Assembly: GCF_041270065.1 (NCBI RefSeq)
Contig: NZ_CP065958.1
Location: 3,286,001 to 3,350,000 of the forward strand
From: Streptomyces fradiae
GTDB taxonomy: Bacteria > Actinomycetota > Actinomycetes > Streptomycetales > Streptomycetaceae
Direction of reading: 5' to 3'
Length of the DNA stretch: 64,000 nucleotides
The notes below the pieces were generated by a model. That model had not been told where the DNA came from. It searched no databases and worked only from the letters and a program-made list of their open reading frames with translations. A program made the translations under genes and the position numbers. This document shows positions 17,069 through 25,253 of this stretch, piece after piece. Numbering within the stretch: position 1 is the first letter of the stretch; each line of letters begins with the position of its first letter.

Positions 17069-18634
17069 TCAGTCCTCGACGACCAGCGACGGCGTCTCCT
17101 TGGTGAGCACCTCGCCCCGGAAGAACGCGGGGCTCTTGGCGCGCATCACCAGCATGATCACCAGGCCGAGCAGCAGCAGCCCGACGCCGATCACGAACAC
17201 CGACCCGACGCCGAAGACCGCGGAGCCGGAGCCGTACGCCGGATCCCACATGTCGTACAGCGTCTTGCCGAAGACCGCCGACAGGAGCAGCCCGCCGAGC
17301 AGCGGGAAGAGGCCCTTGAAGACCAGGTCGCGGAAGGAGGCGGTCAGCTCGCGGCGGAAGTACCAGGCGCAGGCGAAGGCGGTCAGCGCGTAGTAGAAGC
17401 AGATCATCAGGCCGAGCGCGTAGATCGTGTCGACCAGGACGTGCTCGCTGACCAGGGTCATCACCGTGTAGAAGACGCCGGTGGCGACGCCGGCCACGAT
17501 CGTGGCCTTGCCGGGGGTCTTGAAGCGCGGGTGGACCTTGGCGTACGAGGCGGGCAGGGCCTCGTACGCGGACATGGCCAGGACCGTGCGGGCCACCGGG
17601 ATGAAGGTGGTCTGGAGGCTGGCGGCGGCCGAGGCGAGCACCGCGAGGAAGAGCAGGATGCCGAGGGCGGGGCCCATGACGGGGCCGGCCAGGGCGGCGA
17701 AGACGTTGTCGGAGGTCTCCGGGTTGGCGAGGCCGAGGCCCTGGTCGCCGGAGCCGACGACCATCTGGGCGGCGACGCCGGTGGCGAGGTAGGAGCCGAC
17801 CAGGACGACCATCGCGATGAGCGCGGCGCGGCCGGGGGTCTTCTCGGCGCCGACGGTCTCCTCGTTGGCGGTCAGGCAGGTGTCCCAGCCCCAGTACATG
17901 AAGATCGACAGCGAGAGGCCTGCGGTGAACGCGCCGAAGGACTGCACCGCGAAGGGGTTCATCCAGGACCAGGAGAAGTCGACCGAGCTCTCGAAGGAGC
18001 CGGCCTTCGACAGCGCCATGCCGACGAAGACGGCGAGGACGACGAGCTGGAGGCCGACGAGGGTGTACTGCACGCCCTTGGTGGCGGTCATGCCGCGGTA
18101 GCTGATCGCGGTCGCGGCGGCGATCAGGGCGAGGCAGGTGACGATGTGGACGGCCTTGTTGTCGTCCAGGGCGCCGATCGAGGGGTTGCTCGTGATCTCC
18201 CCGGCGAGCAGCCAGAAGTACGAGGTGGCGACGCCGGCCAGGTTGGAGAGCACGATGATCGTGGCGATCACCAGGCCCCAGCCGCACATCCAGCCGAGCT
18301 TGGGGCCGAAGGCCTTCACGGTCCAGGTGAAGGAGGTGCCGCAGTCCGGCATGACCTTGTTGAGCTCGCGGTACGCGAATGCGACGAGCAGCATCGGCAG
18401 GAAGCCCGCGAGGAAGACGGCGGGCATCTGCAGGCCGACCTCGCCGGCGGTGGAGCCGAGGGTGGAGGTCAGGCAGTAGACGGGGGCGACGGTGGAGATG
18501 CCGATGACGGCGCTGCCGAGGAGGCCGACGGAGTTGCCGCCGAGTCCCTTGCTGCGCACGCCGTCGGTGCCGCCCTGGGCAGGGACGCCCCGCACCGTGT
18601 CTCCGGCCTGGGGCCGCACGTCCACCTGAGTCAT
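17069..18634 (-). CDS. APC-family amino acid permease
   Basis: A 521-residue integral membrane protein of the amino acid/polyamine/organocation superfamily with about 12 helices. The first-helix segment G-L-L-G-S-A-V-I-G-I-S-T-V-A-P-V-Y, with its broken-helix glycines, marks the substrate site, and a D-C-G-T-S-F-T-W motif follows helix 2. A soluble N-terminus of about 45 residues precedes the first helix. The ATG at 18634 was chosen over one ten codons upstream. It is transcribed alone toward the terminator at 17 kb; its promoter is in the 18635-18873 gap. The transported amine or amino acid cannot be deduced. Confidence 0.9.
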   Translation of the reverse strand: MTQVDVRPQAGDTVRGVPAQGGTDGVRSKGLGGNSVGLLGSAVIGISTVAPVYCLTSTLGSTAGEVGLQMPAVFLAGFLPMLLVAFAYRELNKVMPDCGTSFTWTVKAFGPKLGWMCGWGLVIATIIVLSNLAGVATSYFWLLAGEITSNPSIGALDDNKAVHIVTCLALIAAATAISYRGMTATKGVQYTLVGLQLVVLAVFVGMALSKAGSFESSVDFSWSWMNPFAVQSFGAFTAGLSLSIFMYWGWDTCLTANEETVGAEKTPGRAALIAMVVLVGSYLATGVAAQMVVGSGDQGLGLANPETSDNVFAALAGPVMGPALGILLFLAVLASAAASLQTTFIPVARTVLAMSAYEALPASYAKVHPRFKTPGKATIVAGVATGVFYTVMTLVSEHVLVDTIYALGLMICFYYALTAFACAWYFRRELTASFRDLVFKGLFPLLGGLLLSAVFGKTLYDMWDPAYGSGSAVFGVGSVFVIGVGLLLLGLVIMLVMRAKSPAFFRGEVLTKETPSLVVED

Positions 18635-18873
18635 GAACTCGACGTTAAGTGCTGCGTTTTCCACATCCGGATGATCGAATTCCGCCTACCGGAGCGATCA
18701 CAGCCTTGCATTGCGTGGGTCGAATCGGACTCACGCCAAAGATTGAAAGATCGACTGACAAGGTGAACCAGCCAAGCCTCCGGACGGAACCGAGTGTCCG
18801 ATATACGGAAACCGCAGCCGCGCCCGGAATCGCCCGTTCCAGACTTTCCCTGTGACGTGCGTCACCCCCTGTG
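18635..18873. other. Intergenic region upstream of the APC permease
   Basis: This gap holds the permease promoter and the end of the aldehyde dehydrogenase operon. The only marked element is GTGACG-TG-CGTCAC at 18852-18865, a palindrome that resembles the regulon motif but has a 2-base centre. I see no gene here. Confidence 0.5.
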
Positions 18874-20349
18874 TCACCCCGGCCAGACGACCGCCTGCAG
18901 CTCGCTGTACGCGTGCAGCGCGTACGAGCCGACGTCCCGCCCCACCCCGCTCTTCTTGAAGCCGCCGAACGGCGCCTCCATGTTCCGGCCGATGGTGTTC
19001 ACGCCGACGCCGCCGGCCCGCAGCCGGGCCGCGACCCGGAAGGCGCGGGCCACATCGCCGGACCACACGTAGTCGATCAGTCCGTAGTCGCTGTCGTTCG
19101 CGAGTGCGATGCCCTCCTCCTCGTCGTCGAAGGGGACCACGACGACCACCGGGCCGAAGATCTCCTCCCGCACCACCCGCATCTCGTTGGTGCAGTCGGC
19201 GAGCAGCGTCGGCGCCACGTAGAAGCCCCGGTCGAGGCCGGGGCCTGCCGGGCGCTCGCCGCCCGCGACGACCCGCGCGCCCTCCTTCCGGCCGAGCTCC
19301 ACGTACGCCTCGATCCGGTCGCGGTGGGCCGCCGAGATCACCGGGCCGACCACCGTGCCCCGCTCCGCCGGGTCGCCGACCTTCAGGAAGCCGGTGTACG
19401 CGGCCAGCTTCTCGACCAGCCGGTCGTGGATCGCGCGCTGGGCGAGCACCCGGGTCGGGGCCGTGCAGATCTGGCCGCTGTAGAAGGAGAAGGTGGTCCC
19501 GATGCCGCTGACGGCGGCGTCCAGGTCGGCGTCGTCGAAGACGAGGGCCGCACCCTTGCCGCCGAGCTCCATCAGCTGCCGCTTCATCGCCCGGCCGCAG
19601 ACCTCGCCGATGGCCTGCCCGACGGCCGTGGAGCCGGTGAAGGAGACCATGTCGACGGCCGGGGAGTCCACGGCCGCTTCGCCCACGGCCGGCGCCGAGC
19701 CGGTGACCAGGTTGACCACGCCGGCCGGCACCCCCGCCTCCTCCAGGGCCCGCACCATCGCGAAGACGGACAGCGGGTCCTGCGGGGCGGGCTTCACCAC
19801 GACCGTGTTGCCCATGGCGAGCGCCGGGGCGATCTTGCCGGCCGGGTTGGCCCAGGGGTTGTTGTACGAGGTGATGCAGGTGACCACGCCCACCGGGCGC
19901 CGTACCGCCACCGCCCCGAAGACGCCCGCTTTCCCCATCGGCCCGGCCTCGTTGATCTGCGGCGGCAGCGCCTGCTCGACCGGCTCCAGGGCGCCCCGCG
20001 CGTACCGCCGGAAGCGCGAGGCGCCGACCGCGACCTGCATCCCGCGGGCCGTGGCCGTGGTGGCGCCGGTCTCGGCGCGGGCAAGCTCGGTGTGCGCGGC
20101 GGCGTCCCGGGCCATCAGGCCGGCGGCCCGGTCGAGGATCGCGGCCCGCTCCTCGGGGGTCGTACGGGACCAGGCCTCGAAGGCGGTACGGGCGGCCTCG
20201 GCGGCCTCGTACACCTGCTGTCGACTCGCCTCCGGCGCATGCCCCACGAGCTCCTCGGTGGCGGGGTTGATCACCGGGTAGTGCCCGCCGTCGGGCTCGA
20301 CCCACTCCCCGCCGATGTACAGCCTCTCGGTGACCTCGTGCGTCGTCAT
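18874..20349 (-). CDS. NAD(P)-dependent aldehyde dehydrogenase
   Basis: A 491-residue aldehyde dehydrogenase of usual length, oxidising an aldehyde to an acid. Key elements are F-T-G-S-T-A-V-G in the cofactor fold, the E-L-G-G-K general-base region and the catalytic cysteine in S-G-Q-I-C-T-A-P-T-R. The E-E-I-F-G-P and P-F-G-G-F-K-K-S-G-V-G-R motifs are intact. Its start overlaps the stop of the upstream amidohydrolase by four bases (ATGA), so the two are translationally coupled. It is the last gene of a minus-strand catabolic block headed by CTGACG palindromes. The substrate is unknown; the block suggests a lipid- or terpenoid-derived aldehyde (inference). Confidence 0.92.
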   Translation of the reverse strand: MTTHEVTERLYIGGEWVEPDGGHYPVINPATEELVGHAPEASRQQVYEAAEAARTAFEAWSRTTPEERAAILDRAAGLMARDAAAHTELARAETGATTATARGMQVAVGASRFRRYARGALEPVEQALPPQINEAGPMGKAGVFGAVAVRRPVGVVTCITSYNNPWANPAGKIAPALAMGNTVVVKPAPQDPLSVFAMVRALEEAGVPAGVVNLVTGSAPAVGEAAVDSPAVDMVSFTGSTAVGQAIGEVCGRAMKRQLMELGGKGAALVFDDADLDAAVSGIGTTFSFYSGQICTAPTRVLAQRAIHDRLVEKLAAYTGFLKVGDPAERGTVVGPVISAAHRDRIEAYVELGRKEGARVVAGGERPAGPGLDRGFYVAPTLLADCTNEMRVVREEIFGPVVVVVPFDDEEEGIALANDSDYGLIDYVWSGDVARAFRVAARLRAGGVGVNTIGRNMEAPFGGFKKSGVGRDVGSYALHAYSELQAVVWPG

Positions 20350-22073
20350 CGGGTGCTCACCGTCCTCGTGTCGCGGCCCGAGCGCAGCACGCGCCCCGGG
20401 ATCGCGCCCGTGACCTCGTCGTCGCGGATCGTCTCGACGCCGTTGACCCGTACGGACACGATGCCGACCGCCCGCGAGTCCAGGCGCGGGCTGGCGCCGG
20501 GCAGGTCGTGCACGAGGGTCGCCGGTCCCGCGTCGATCCGCTCGGGGTCGAAGAGCACCAGGTCGGCGTGGTAGCCCTCGGCGATCCGGCCCCGCTCGCG
20601 CAGCCCGAAGAGCCGGGCCGGGTCGTCGCTGAGCATCCGTACGGCCTGCTCCAGGGGCACCAGCTTGCGGCCGCGCAGACAGTCGCCGAGGAAGCGGGTG
20701 GTGTACGGGGCCCCGCACATCCGGTCCAGGTGCGCGCCCGCGTCGGAGCCGCCCAGCATGACGTCCTCGTGCTGCCAGGTCTCGGCGCGCAGCGCCCAGG
20801 AGGCCGGGTCGTTGTCGGTGGGCATCGGCCACAGGACGGTCTTGAGGTCGTCGTTGGCGCAGATCTCGACGAGGCACTGGAAGGGGTCCTGGCCGCGCTC
20901 GGCGGCGATGTCCTTGACGACCCGGCCGGTCAGGCCCTCGTTCTCGCGGCTGTAGGTGTCGCCGATGACGTAACGCCCGAAGTGCGCGAGCCGCCGGAAG
21001 ACGCCGGCCTCCCTGGAGTCGGCGCGGCGCAGCATCTCGGCCCGTACGGCCGGGTCGCGCAGCGTCGCGATCCGCTCGGGGACGGGCAGGGCGAGGATCT
21101 CCCCCCAGCCCGGGATGAGGTTGAGGGCGCAGAAGGTGCCGAGCGACATGTTCATGGGGGTCAGGATCGGCATGGTGAGGGCGACGATCCGGCCGCCGGA
21201 CTTGCGGGCCTGCTCGGAGGCGAGGAGCTGGCGCGGGACGCGTTCGGGGACGGTGGCGTCGATGGTGAGGACGTTCCAGTTGAGGGGCCGGCCGGCGACG
21301 GCGCTCATCTCGACGAACAGCTCGATCTCGGCGTCGGAGAACTGGTCGAGGCAGCCGGCGACGATGGCTTCGAGCTGGGTGCCCTCGTGTTCGCCGACCG
21401 CCTTCGACAGGGCGATCAGCTCCTCCGGGCGGGCGTGCCGGGAGGCGACGGGGGCGCCGTCGCCGTCCGAGTGCGTCGACGACTGGGTGGTGGACAGCCC
21501 CCAGGCCCCGGCCTCCATCGCCCCCTTGAGCAGGGCCGTCATCCGCGCGAGCTGCTCGGGCGTGGGCTGCCCGCCGACCGCGTCGGCGCCCATCACGTAC
21601 CGGCGCAGGGCGCAGTGCCCGACCATGAACCCGGCGTTGACCGCGATCCGCCCCTCCAGGGCGTCCAGGTACTCCGCGAACGACGACCACCCCCAGTCGA
21701 CGCCCTCCTCCAGGGCCTTCAGCGCCATCCCCTCGACCTTCGACATCATCCGGCGCGTGTAGTCGGCGTCCTCGGGCCGGTCCGGGTGGAGCGGGGCGAG
21801 GGTGAAGCCGCAGTTGCCGCCGGCGACGGTGGTGACGCCGTGGTTCATGGACGGGGTGGCGTACGGGTCCCAGAACAGCTGGGCGTCGTAGTGGGTGTGC
21901 GGGTCGACGAAGCCGGGGGCGAGGACGAGGCCGGTGGCGTCCTCGGTGGTGGTCGCCGCCTCCCCGGGCTCGGGGAAGACGATCCGGCCGTCGCGTATGC
22001 CGACGTCGGCGGTACGGGCGGGGGCGCCGGTGCCGTCCACGACGGTGGCGCCCTTGATGAGGTGATCGAGCAT
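20346..22073 (-). CDS. Amidohydrolase of the N-acyl-D-amino-acid deacylase family
   Basis: A 575-residue metal-dependent amidohydrolase. The N-terminal beta-sandwich leads into the metal motif P-G-F-V-D-P-H-T-H-Y-D, which supplies the H-x-H pair, and a late G-G-S-D-A-G-A-H-L-D supplies the catalytic Asp. The length and motifs match the D-aminoacylase/dihydroorotase-like group that opens amide, lactam or related bonds; the family is also common in actinobacterial lipid-catabolic loci. It is coupled to the aldehyde dehydrogenase by an ATGA overlap. A 127-base gap separates it from the upstream luciferase-like gene; near its start the sequence TGACGATCCGTGA weakly echoes the regulon palindrome. 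Actual substrate unknown. Confidence 0.88.
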   Translation of the reverse strand: MLDHLIKGATVVDGTGAPARTADVGIRDGRIVFPEPGEAATTTEDATGLVLAPGFVDPHTHYDAQLFWDPYATPSMNHGVTTVAGGNCGFTLAPLHPDRPEDADYTRRMMSKVEGMALKALEEGVDWGWSSFAEYLDALEGRIAVNAGFMVGHCALRRYVMGADAVGGQPTPEQLARMTALLKGAMEAGAWGLSTTQSSTHSDGDGAPVASRHARPEELIALSKAVGEHEGTQLEAIVAGCLDQFSDAEIELFVEMSAVAGRPLNWNVLTIDATVPERVPRQLLASEQARKSGGRIVALTMPILTPMNMSLGTFCALNLIPGWGEILALPVPERIATLRDPAVRAEMLRRADSREAGVFRRLAHFGRYVIGDTYSRENEGLTGRVVKDIAAERGQDPFQCLVEICANDDLKTVLWPMPTDNDPASWALRAETWQHEDVMLGGSDAGAHLDRMCGAPYTTRFLGDCLRGRKLVPLEQAVRMLSDDPARLFGLRERGRIAEGYHADLVLFDPERIDAGPATLVHDLPGASPRLDSRAVGIVSVRVNGVETIRDDEVTGAIPGRVLRSGRDTRTVSTR

Positions 22074-22200
22074 GACGATCCGTGACCTTTCTGCACATGG
22101 ACGCGGGTGCGCCCCGGCCCGGGGCCGCCGCGGAACGACCTCCGGCCGGGGCCGTCACGGGACGGCGGTCCGGGAAGACACCGCCCCGCGCTGTGATGCG

Positions 22201-23325
22201 TCAGCTCCCCGCGGACTGCCGGAAGCGCGTCGTGCGGTGGACCGGGTCCGTGTCGATCTTGGGGATCACGTGCTCGCCGATCAGCTTGATCGTGGTCATC
22301 GTGTCCTCGTAGGAGATGCCGATCGGCAGGCCGAAGGACAGCTGGTCGGCGCCGGCCTGTTCCCAGCGCTTGCACTGGGCGAGGACCTCCGACGGGTCGC
22401 CGCAGATCATCAGCTCCTCGGCGATGAGGAGTTCGATGATCTCGGCGGAGTACTCGGGCAGGAGCTCGGGCCACTCGGGGACGCCCTCCGGCCGGGGGAA
22501 GGTGTCGTGGTAGCGGAAGAGCAGGGACTGGAGGTAGTTGAGGCCGCCGCCGACGGCGATCTCGACGGCCTTGTCGTGGGTCTCGGCGCAGATCGCCGTC
22601 GAGGTGACCATGACGTTGTCGTTGACGAAGTCGCCGACCGCCTTCGCCTCCTTGATCGCGTTCTTGTAGGACTCGACGACCCACTCCATGTCGGAGACCT
22701 TCTGCACGCTGAAGCCGAGGACCCCGAGCCCCTTCTTCCCGGCCATCGCGTACGAGGCGGGCGAGCCGGCCGCGTACCACATGGCCGGGTGGGACTTGCC
22801 GTACGGCTTGGGCAGCACCTTGCGCGGCGGGAGCGACCAGTGCTTGCCCTGGAACCCCTCGTACTCCTCCTGGAGCCACATCTTGGGGAACTCGGCGATG
22901 GTCTCTTCCCAGATCTCCTTGGTGTGGTTCATGTCCGTGATGCCCGGGAAGAAGCCGAGGATCTCGTGCGAGCCGGCGCCGCGGCCGGAGCCGAACTCGA
23001 AGCGGCCGCCGGAGAGGTGGTCGAGCATGGCGACCTTCTCGGCGACCTTCACCGGGTGGTTGACCTGGGCGAGCGGGTTGAAGATGCCGGAGCCGAGGTG
23101 GATCCGCTCGGTGGCGTGGGCGAGGTAGCCCAGGTAGACGTCGTTGGCGGAGAGGTGCGAGTACTCCTCCAGGAAGTGGTGCTCGGAGGCCCAGGCGTAC
23201 TTGAAGTTCGACTTGTCGGCCTGGATGACGTACTCGGTCTCCTCCATGAGCGCCTTGTGCTCGGCTTCGGGATCGGTCTCGGCGCGCTTGCCGACGTATC
23301 CCTGTACGAAGATCCCGAATTCCAA
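22201..23325 (-). CDS. LLM-class flavin/F420-dependent oxidoreductase
   Basis: A 374-residue luciferase-like oxidoreductase. Recognisable parts are the start E-F-G-I-F-V-Q, A-W-A-S-E-H-H-F near residue 45, G-S-G-I-F-N-P in the third strand and L-D-H-L-S-G-G-R-F-E-F-G-S-G-R-G. Relatives occur in the cholesterol-catabolic regulons of mycobacteria. Whether it uses FMN or F420 cannot be settled from motifs; its length fits either. The frame begins with TTG at 23325, and no better ATG is near. The first palindromic operator lies 37 bases upstream of this start, so this gene probably heads the amidohydrolase-aldehyde dehydrogenase transcript. Confidence 0.88.
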   Translation of the reverse strand: MEFGIFVQGYVGKRAETDPEAEHKALMEETEYVIQADKSNFKYAWASEHHFLEEYSHLSANDVYLGYLAHATERIHLGSGIFNPLAQVNHPVKVAEKVAMLDHLSGGRFEFGSGRGAGSHEILGFFPGITDMNHTKEIWEETIAEFPKMWLQEEYEGFQGKHWSLPPRKVLPKPYGKSHPAMWYAAGSPASYAMAGKKGLGVLGFSVQKVSDMEWVVESYKNAIKEAKAVGDFVNDNVMVTSTAICAETHDKAVEIAVGGGLNYLQSLLFRYHDTFPRPEGVPEWPELLPEYSAEIIELLIAEELMICGDPSEVLAQCKRWEQAGADQLSFGLPIGISYEDTMTTIKLIGEHVIPKIDTDPVHRTTRFRQSAGS

Positions 23326-23361
23326 GGAAGTTCACCGCCCTTGTGAGTTTTCGATGCGTTC

Positions 23362-23376
23362 CTGACGCATCGTCAG
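23362..23376. promoter_or_regulatory. Perfect CTGACG-CAT-CGTCAG palindrome
   Basis: Perfect arms; 37 bases upstream of the luciferase-like gene start and 55 after the SDR stop on the same strand. It pairs with a second site 47 bases away. Confidence 0.75.
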
Positions 23377-23408
23377 ATTCTTGGATGCGCCCGGTGTCGT
23401 GTCAATAG

Positions 23409-23423
23409 CTGATGATGCGTCAG
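23409..23423. promoter_or_regulatory. CTGATG-ATG-CGTCAG palindrome, one mismatch
   Basis: Second site of the pair, just past the SDR stop codon. One arm position differs from the perfect version. Both sites lie in the only sizeable gap (106 bases) of this part of the block. Confidence 0.6.
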
Positions 23424-23431
23424 ATAGCGCT

Positions 23432-24193
23432 TCAGAAGAGCTTCACGCCCGCCAGCCAGCCGCCGTCGATCACGAACGGCTGGCCCGTGATGTACGAGGA
23501 GTCGTCGGCCGTCAGGAAGAGCGCGAGGGCCGCCACCTCCTCCGGCCGCCCGATCCGGCCCAGCGGCACGAGACCGCGGTAGAGCTCGGCGGTCGCCGCC
23601 GGGTCCACGCCCTCCGGGTTGCTCATCGCGGTGTCGATCGCGCCCGGGCACACCGCGTTGACCCGGATGCCCCGCGGCGCCAGCTCCAGGGCGGCGACCC
23701 GGGTGAGGCCGAGGACCGCGTGCTTGGTGGCGGCGTAGGCGCCGACGCCCGCCATGCCCGTCAGGCCCGTGTACGAGGCGGTGTTGACGATCGTGCCGCC
23801 GCCGGCCGCACCGATCTCCGGGGCGACCGACTTGATGCCGAGGAAGCAGCCCACCTGGTTGACCTGGACCAGCGCCTGGAACTCCTCGAGCGGCGTCGAC
23901 ACCAGCTCGTTGAAGCGCAGGATGCCCGCGTTGTTCACCAGGCCGTCGATCCGCCCGAAGCGGTCCTTCGCGACGGCCACGGCCCCCGCCCAGTCCGCCT
24001 CCCTCGTCACGTCGAGGTGGACGTACGCCGCCCGCTCCTCCCCCAGCTCCTTGGCCAGCGCCTCGCCCGGGGCGTCCAGGACGTCGCCGAGCACCACCTT
24101 CGCGCCCTCGGCGGCGAAGAGCCGCGCCTCCTGCTCGCCCTGCCCGCGCGCCGCGCCCGTGATGACGACGACGCGTCCGTCCAGCTTGCCCAT
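23432..24193 (-). CDS. Short-chain dehydrogenase/reductase, hydroxysteroid dehydrogenase-like
   Basis: A 253-residue classical SDR. It has the T-G-A-A-R-G-Q-G cofactor loop, N-N-A-G at about residue 88, S in N-T-A-S-Y and the Y-A-A-T-K catalytic pair, and the P-G-A-I-D-T ending of the substrate loop. An Asp after the second strand (L-G-D-V) suggests NAD use. The overall pattern is that of 3-alpha/20-beta-hydroxysteroid and cyclohexanol dehydrogenases, but many SDRs share it. It follows the next luciferase-like gene by 17 bases, so the two are cotranscribed from the 25.2-kb promoter. Confidence 0.9.
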   Translation of the reverse strand: MGKLDGRVVVITGAARGQGEQEARLFAAEGAKVVLGDVLDAPGEALAKELGEERAAYVHLDVTREADWAGAVAVAKDRFGRIDGLVNNAGILRFNELVSTPLEEFQALVQVNQVGCFLGIKSVAPEIGAAGGGTIVNTASYTGLTGMAGVGAYAATKHAVLGLTRVAALELAPRGIRVNAVCPGAIDTAMSNPEGVDPAATAELYRGLVPLGRIGRPEEVAALALFLTADDSSYITGQPFVIDGGWLAGVKLF

Positions 24194-24210
24194 GCCCGTA
24201 CTCCTTACGC

Positions 24211-25137
24211 CTAGAGATGGGGGGCGACCTCGGTCGCGAACGCGGCCATCTGGTCGGTGAGTTCGGTACGGCTCCGGGAGCGGAACCGGACCTGGATCTG
24301 CGCCACGCCCATCGCCCCGTACGCGCGCAGCGACTCGGCGAGGGCCTGCGGCTTGCCGGTGAGGGCGCGCCGGCCGGTGTCCCAGCCGGGCTCGCCGACG
24401 TACAGCGCCTCGGTGATCGCGCCGACCGTGATCGGGGCCTCGATCCCGGCCTCCGCGCGCAGCCGCCGCAGCTTCGCGATCTGCCCGGCGAGCCGGTCGC
24501 GCGGATCACCCTGCGGCAGCCAGCCGTCACCCTTGAGCGCGGCCCGGCGCACGGCGGCCGGCGAGGAGCCGCCCACCCAGACGGGCACCCGGTCCTGGGC
24601 GGGCCGGGGCCGTTGGCCGAGGTCCCGGAAGGCGAAGCGCTCCCCCGCGTGCTCGGGGTACTCCTCGGGCCCGAGCGCGGCCCGCAGCGCGTCGATCGTC
24701 TCGTCGAGCACCCCGCCGCGCCCGGCGAAGTCCGCGCCGACCGCCTCGAACTCCTCCTGCACGTGTCCGGCCCCGACCCCGAGGACGAGCCGGCCCCCGG
24801 AGAGGTGGTCCAGGGTCGCGTACGCCTTGGCCGTGACGAGCGGGTGGCGCAGGCCCACGACGGCGACGTGGGAGAGCAGCCGGACCCGCTCGGTGGCGGC
24901 GGCGAGGTAGGCGAGGGTGGCCACCGGGTCGTACCAGACGGTGCTCATCGCCCCGGCGAGCCGGCGCGGGATGGCGACGTGGTCGCAGCAGGCGACGTAG
25001 TCGAAGCCGTGGGCGTCGGCGGTGCGGGCGACGGCGAGCAGGTCGTCGGGGCCGGCGGCGGCCTCCCAGGGTTCGGCGTAGAGGGTGCTCTGGGACTGGA
25101 CGGGCAGCTGGATCCCGTAGACGACCGTGGGACTCAT
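24211..25137 (-). CDS. LLM-class F420-dependent oxidoreductase
   Basis: A 308-residue luciferase-like protein. The T-L-D-H-L-S-G-G-R-L-V-L-G-V-G-A-G motif and the P-V-W-V-G-G-S-S-P-A-A-V-R-R-A strand-loop are those of F420-dependent members; a C-D-H-V-A-I-P loop sits near residue 50. The ATG at 25137 has AGGGGAGT before it. Two palindromic operators lie 20 and 61 bases upstream. It is the first gene of a transcript that continues into the SDR gene. Confidence 0.9.
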   Translation of the reverse strand: MSPTVVYGIQLPVQSQSTLYAEPWEAAAGPDDLLAVARTADAHGFDYVACCDHVAIPRRLAGAMSTVWYDPVATLAYLAAATERVRLLSHVAVVGLRHPLVTAKAYATLDHLSGGRLVLGVGAGHVQEEFEAVGADFAGRGGVLDETIDALRAALGPEEYPEHAGERFAFRDLGQRPRPAQDRVPVWVGGSSPAAVRRAALKGDGWLPQGDPRDRLAGQIAKLRRLRAEAGIEAPITVGAITEALYVGEPGWDTGRRALTGKPQALAESLRAYGAMGVAQIQVRFRSRSRTELTDQMAAFATEVAPHL

Positions 25138-25156
25138 GGGACTCCCCTCTCACTAT

Positions 25157-25171
25157 CTGACGTTCCGTCAG
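25157..25171. promoter_or_regulatory. Perfect CTGACG-TTC-CGTCAG palindrome
   Basis: Perfect 6-base arms, 20 bases upstream of the luciferase-like gene start, where it could block the promoter or ribosome entry. Paired with a second site 41 bases away. Confidence 0.75.
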
Positions 25172-25197
25172 TTCCGATCGGGGAGTCATGCTGTCCG

Positions 25198-25212
25198 CTG
25201 ACGCTCCATCAG
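25198..25212. promoter_or_regulatory. CTGACG-CTC-CATCAG palindrome, one mismatch
   Basis: Second site of the pair in the 116-base gap between the amidohydrolase stop and the luciferase-like start. One arm base is changed. Confidence 0.6.
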
Positions 25213-25253
25213 ACAAGGGGTCGCACCGGGGTATCCGGCAGCGCCCGCCCCCG

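Noticed and set aside
18852..18865. GTGACG-TG-CGTCAC palindrome as an eleventh regulon site
   Set aside because: Its centre has two bases instead of three and the outer bases differ; it lies behind an operon rather than at a catabolic promoter.
22072..22086. ATGACGATCCGTGAC near the amidohydrolase start as a regulon site
   Set aside because: The right arm does not pair (GTGAC instead of GTCAG) and it overlaps the start codon; noted only as a weak echo.
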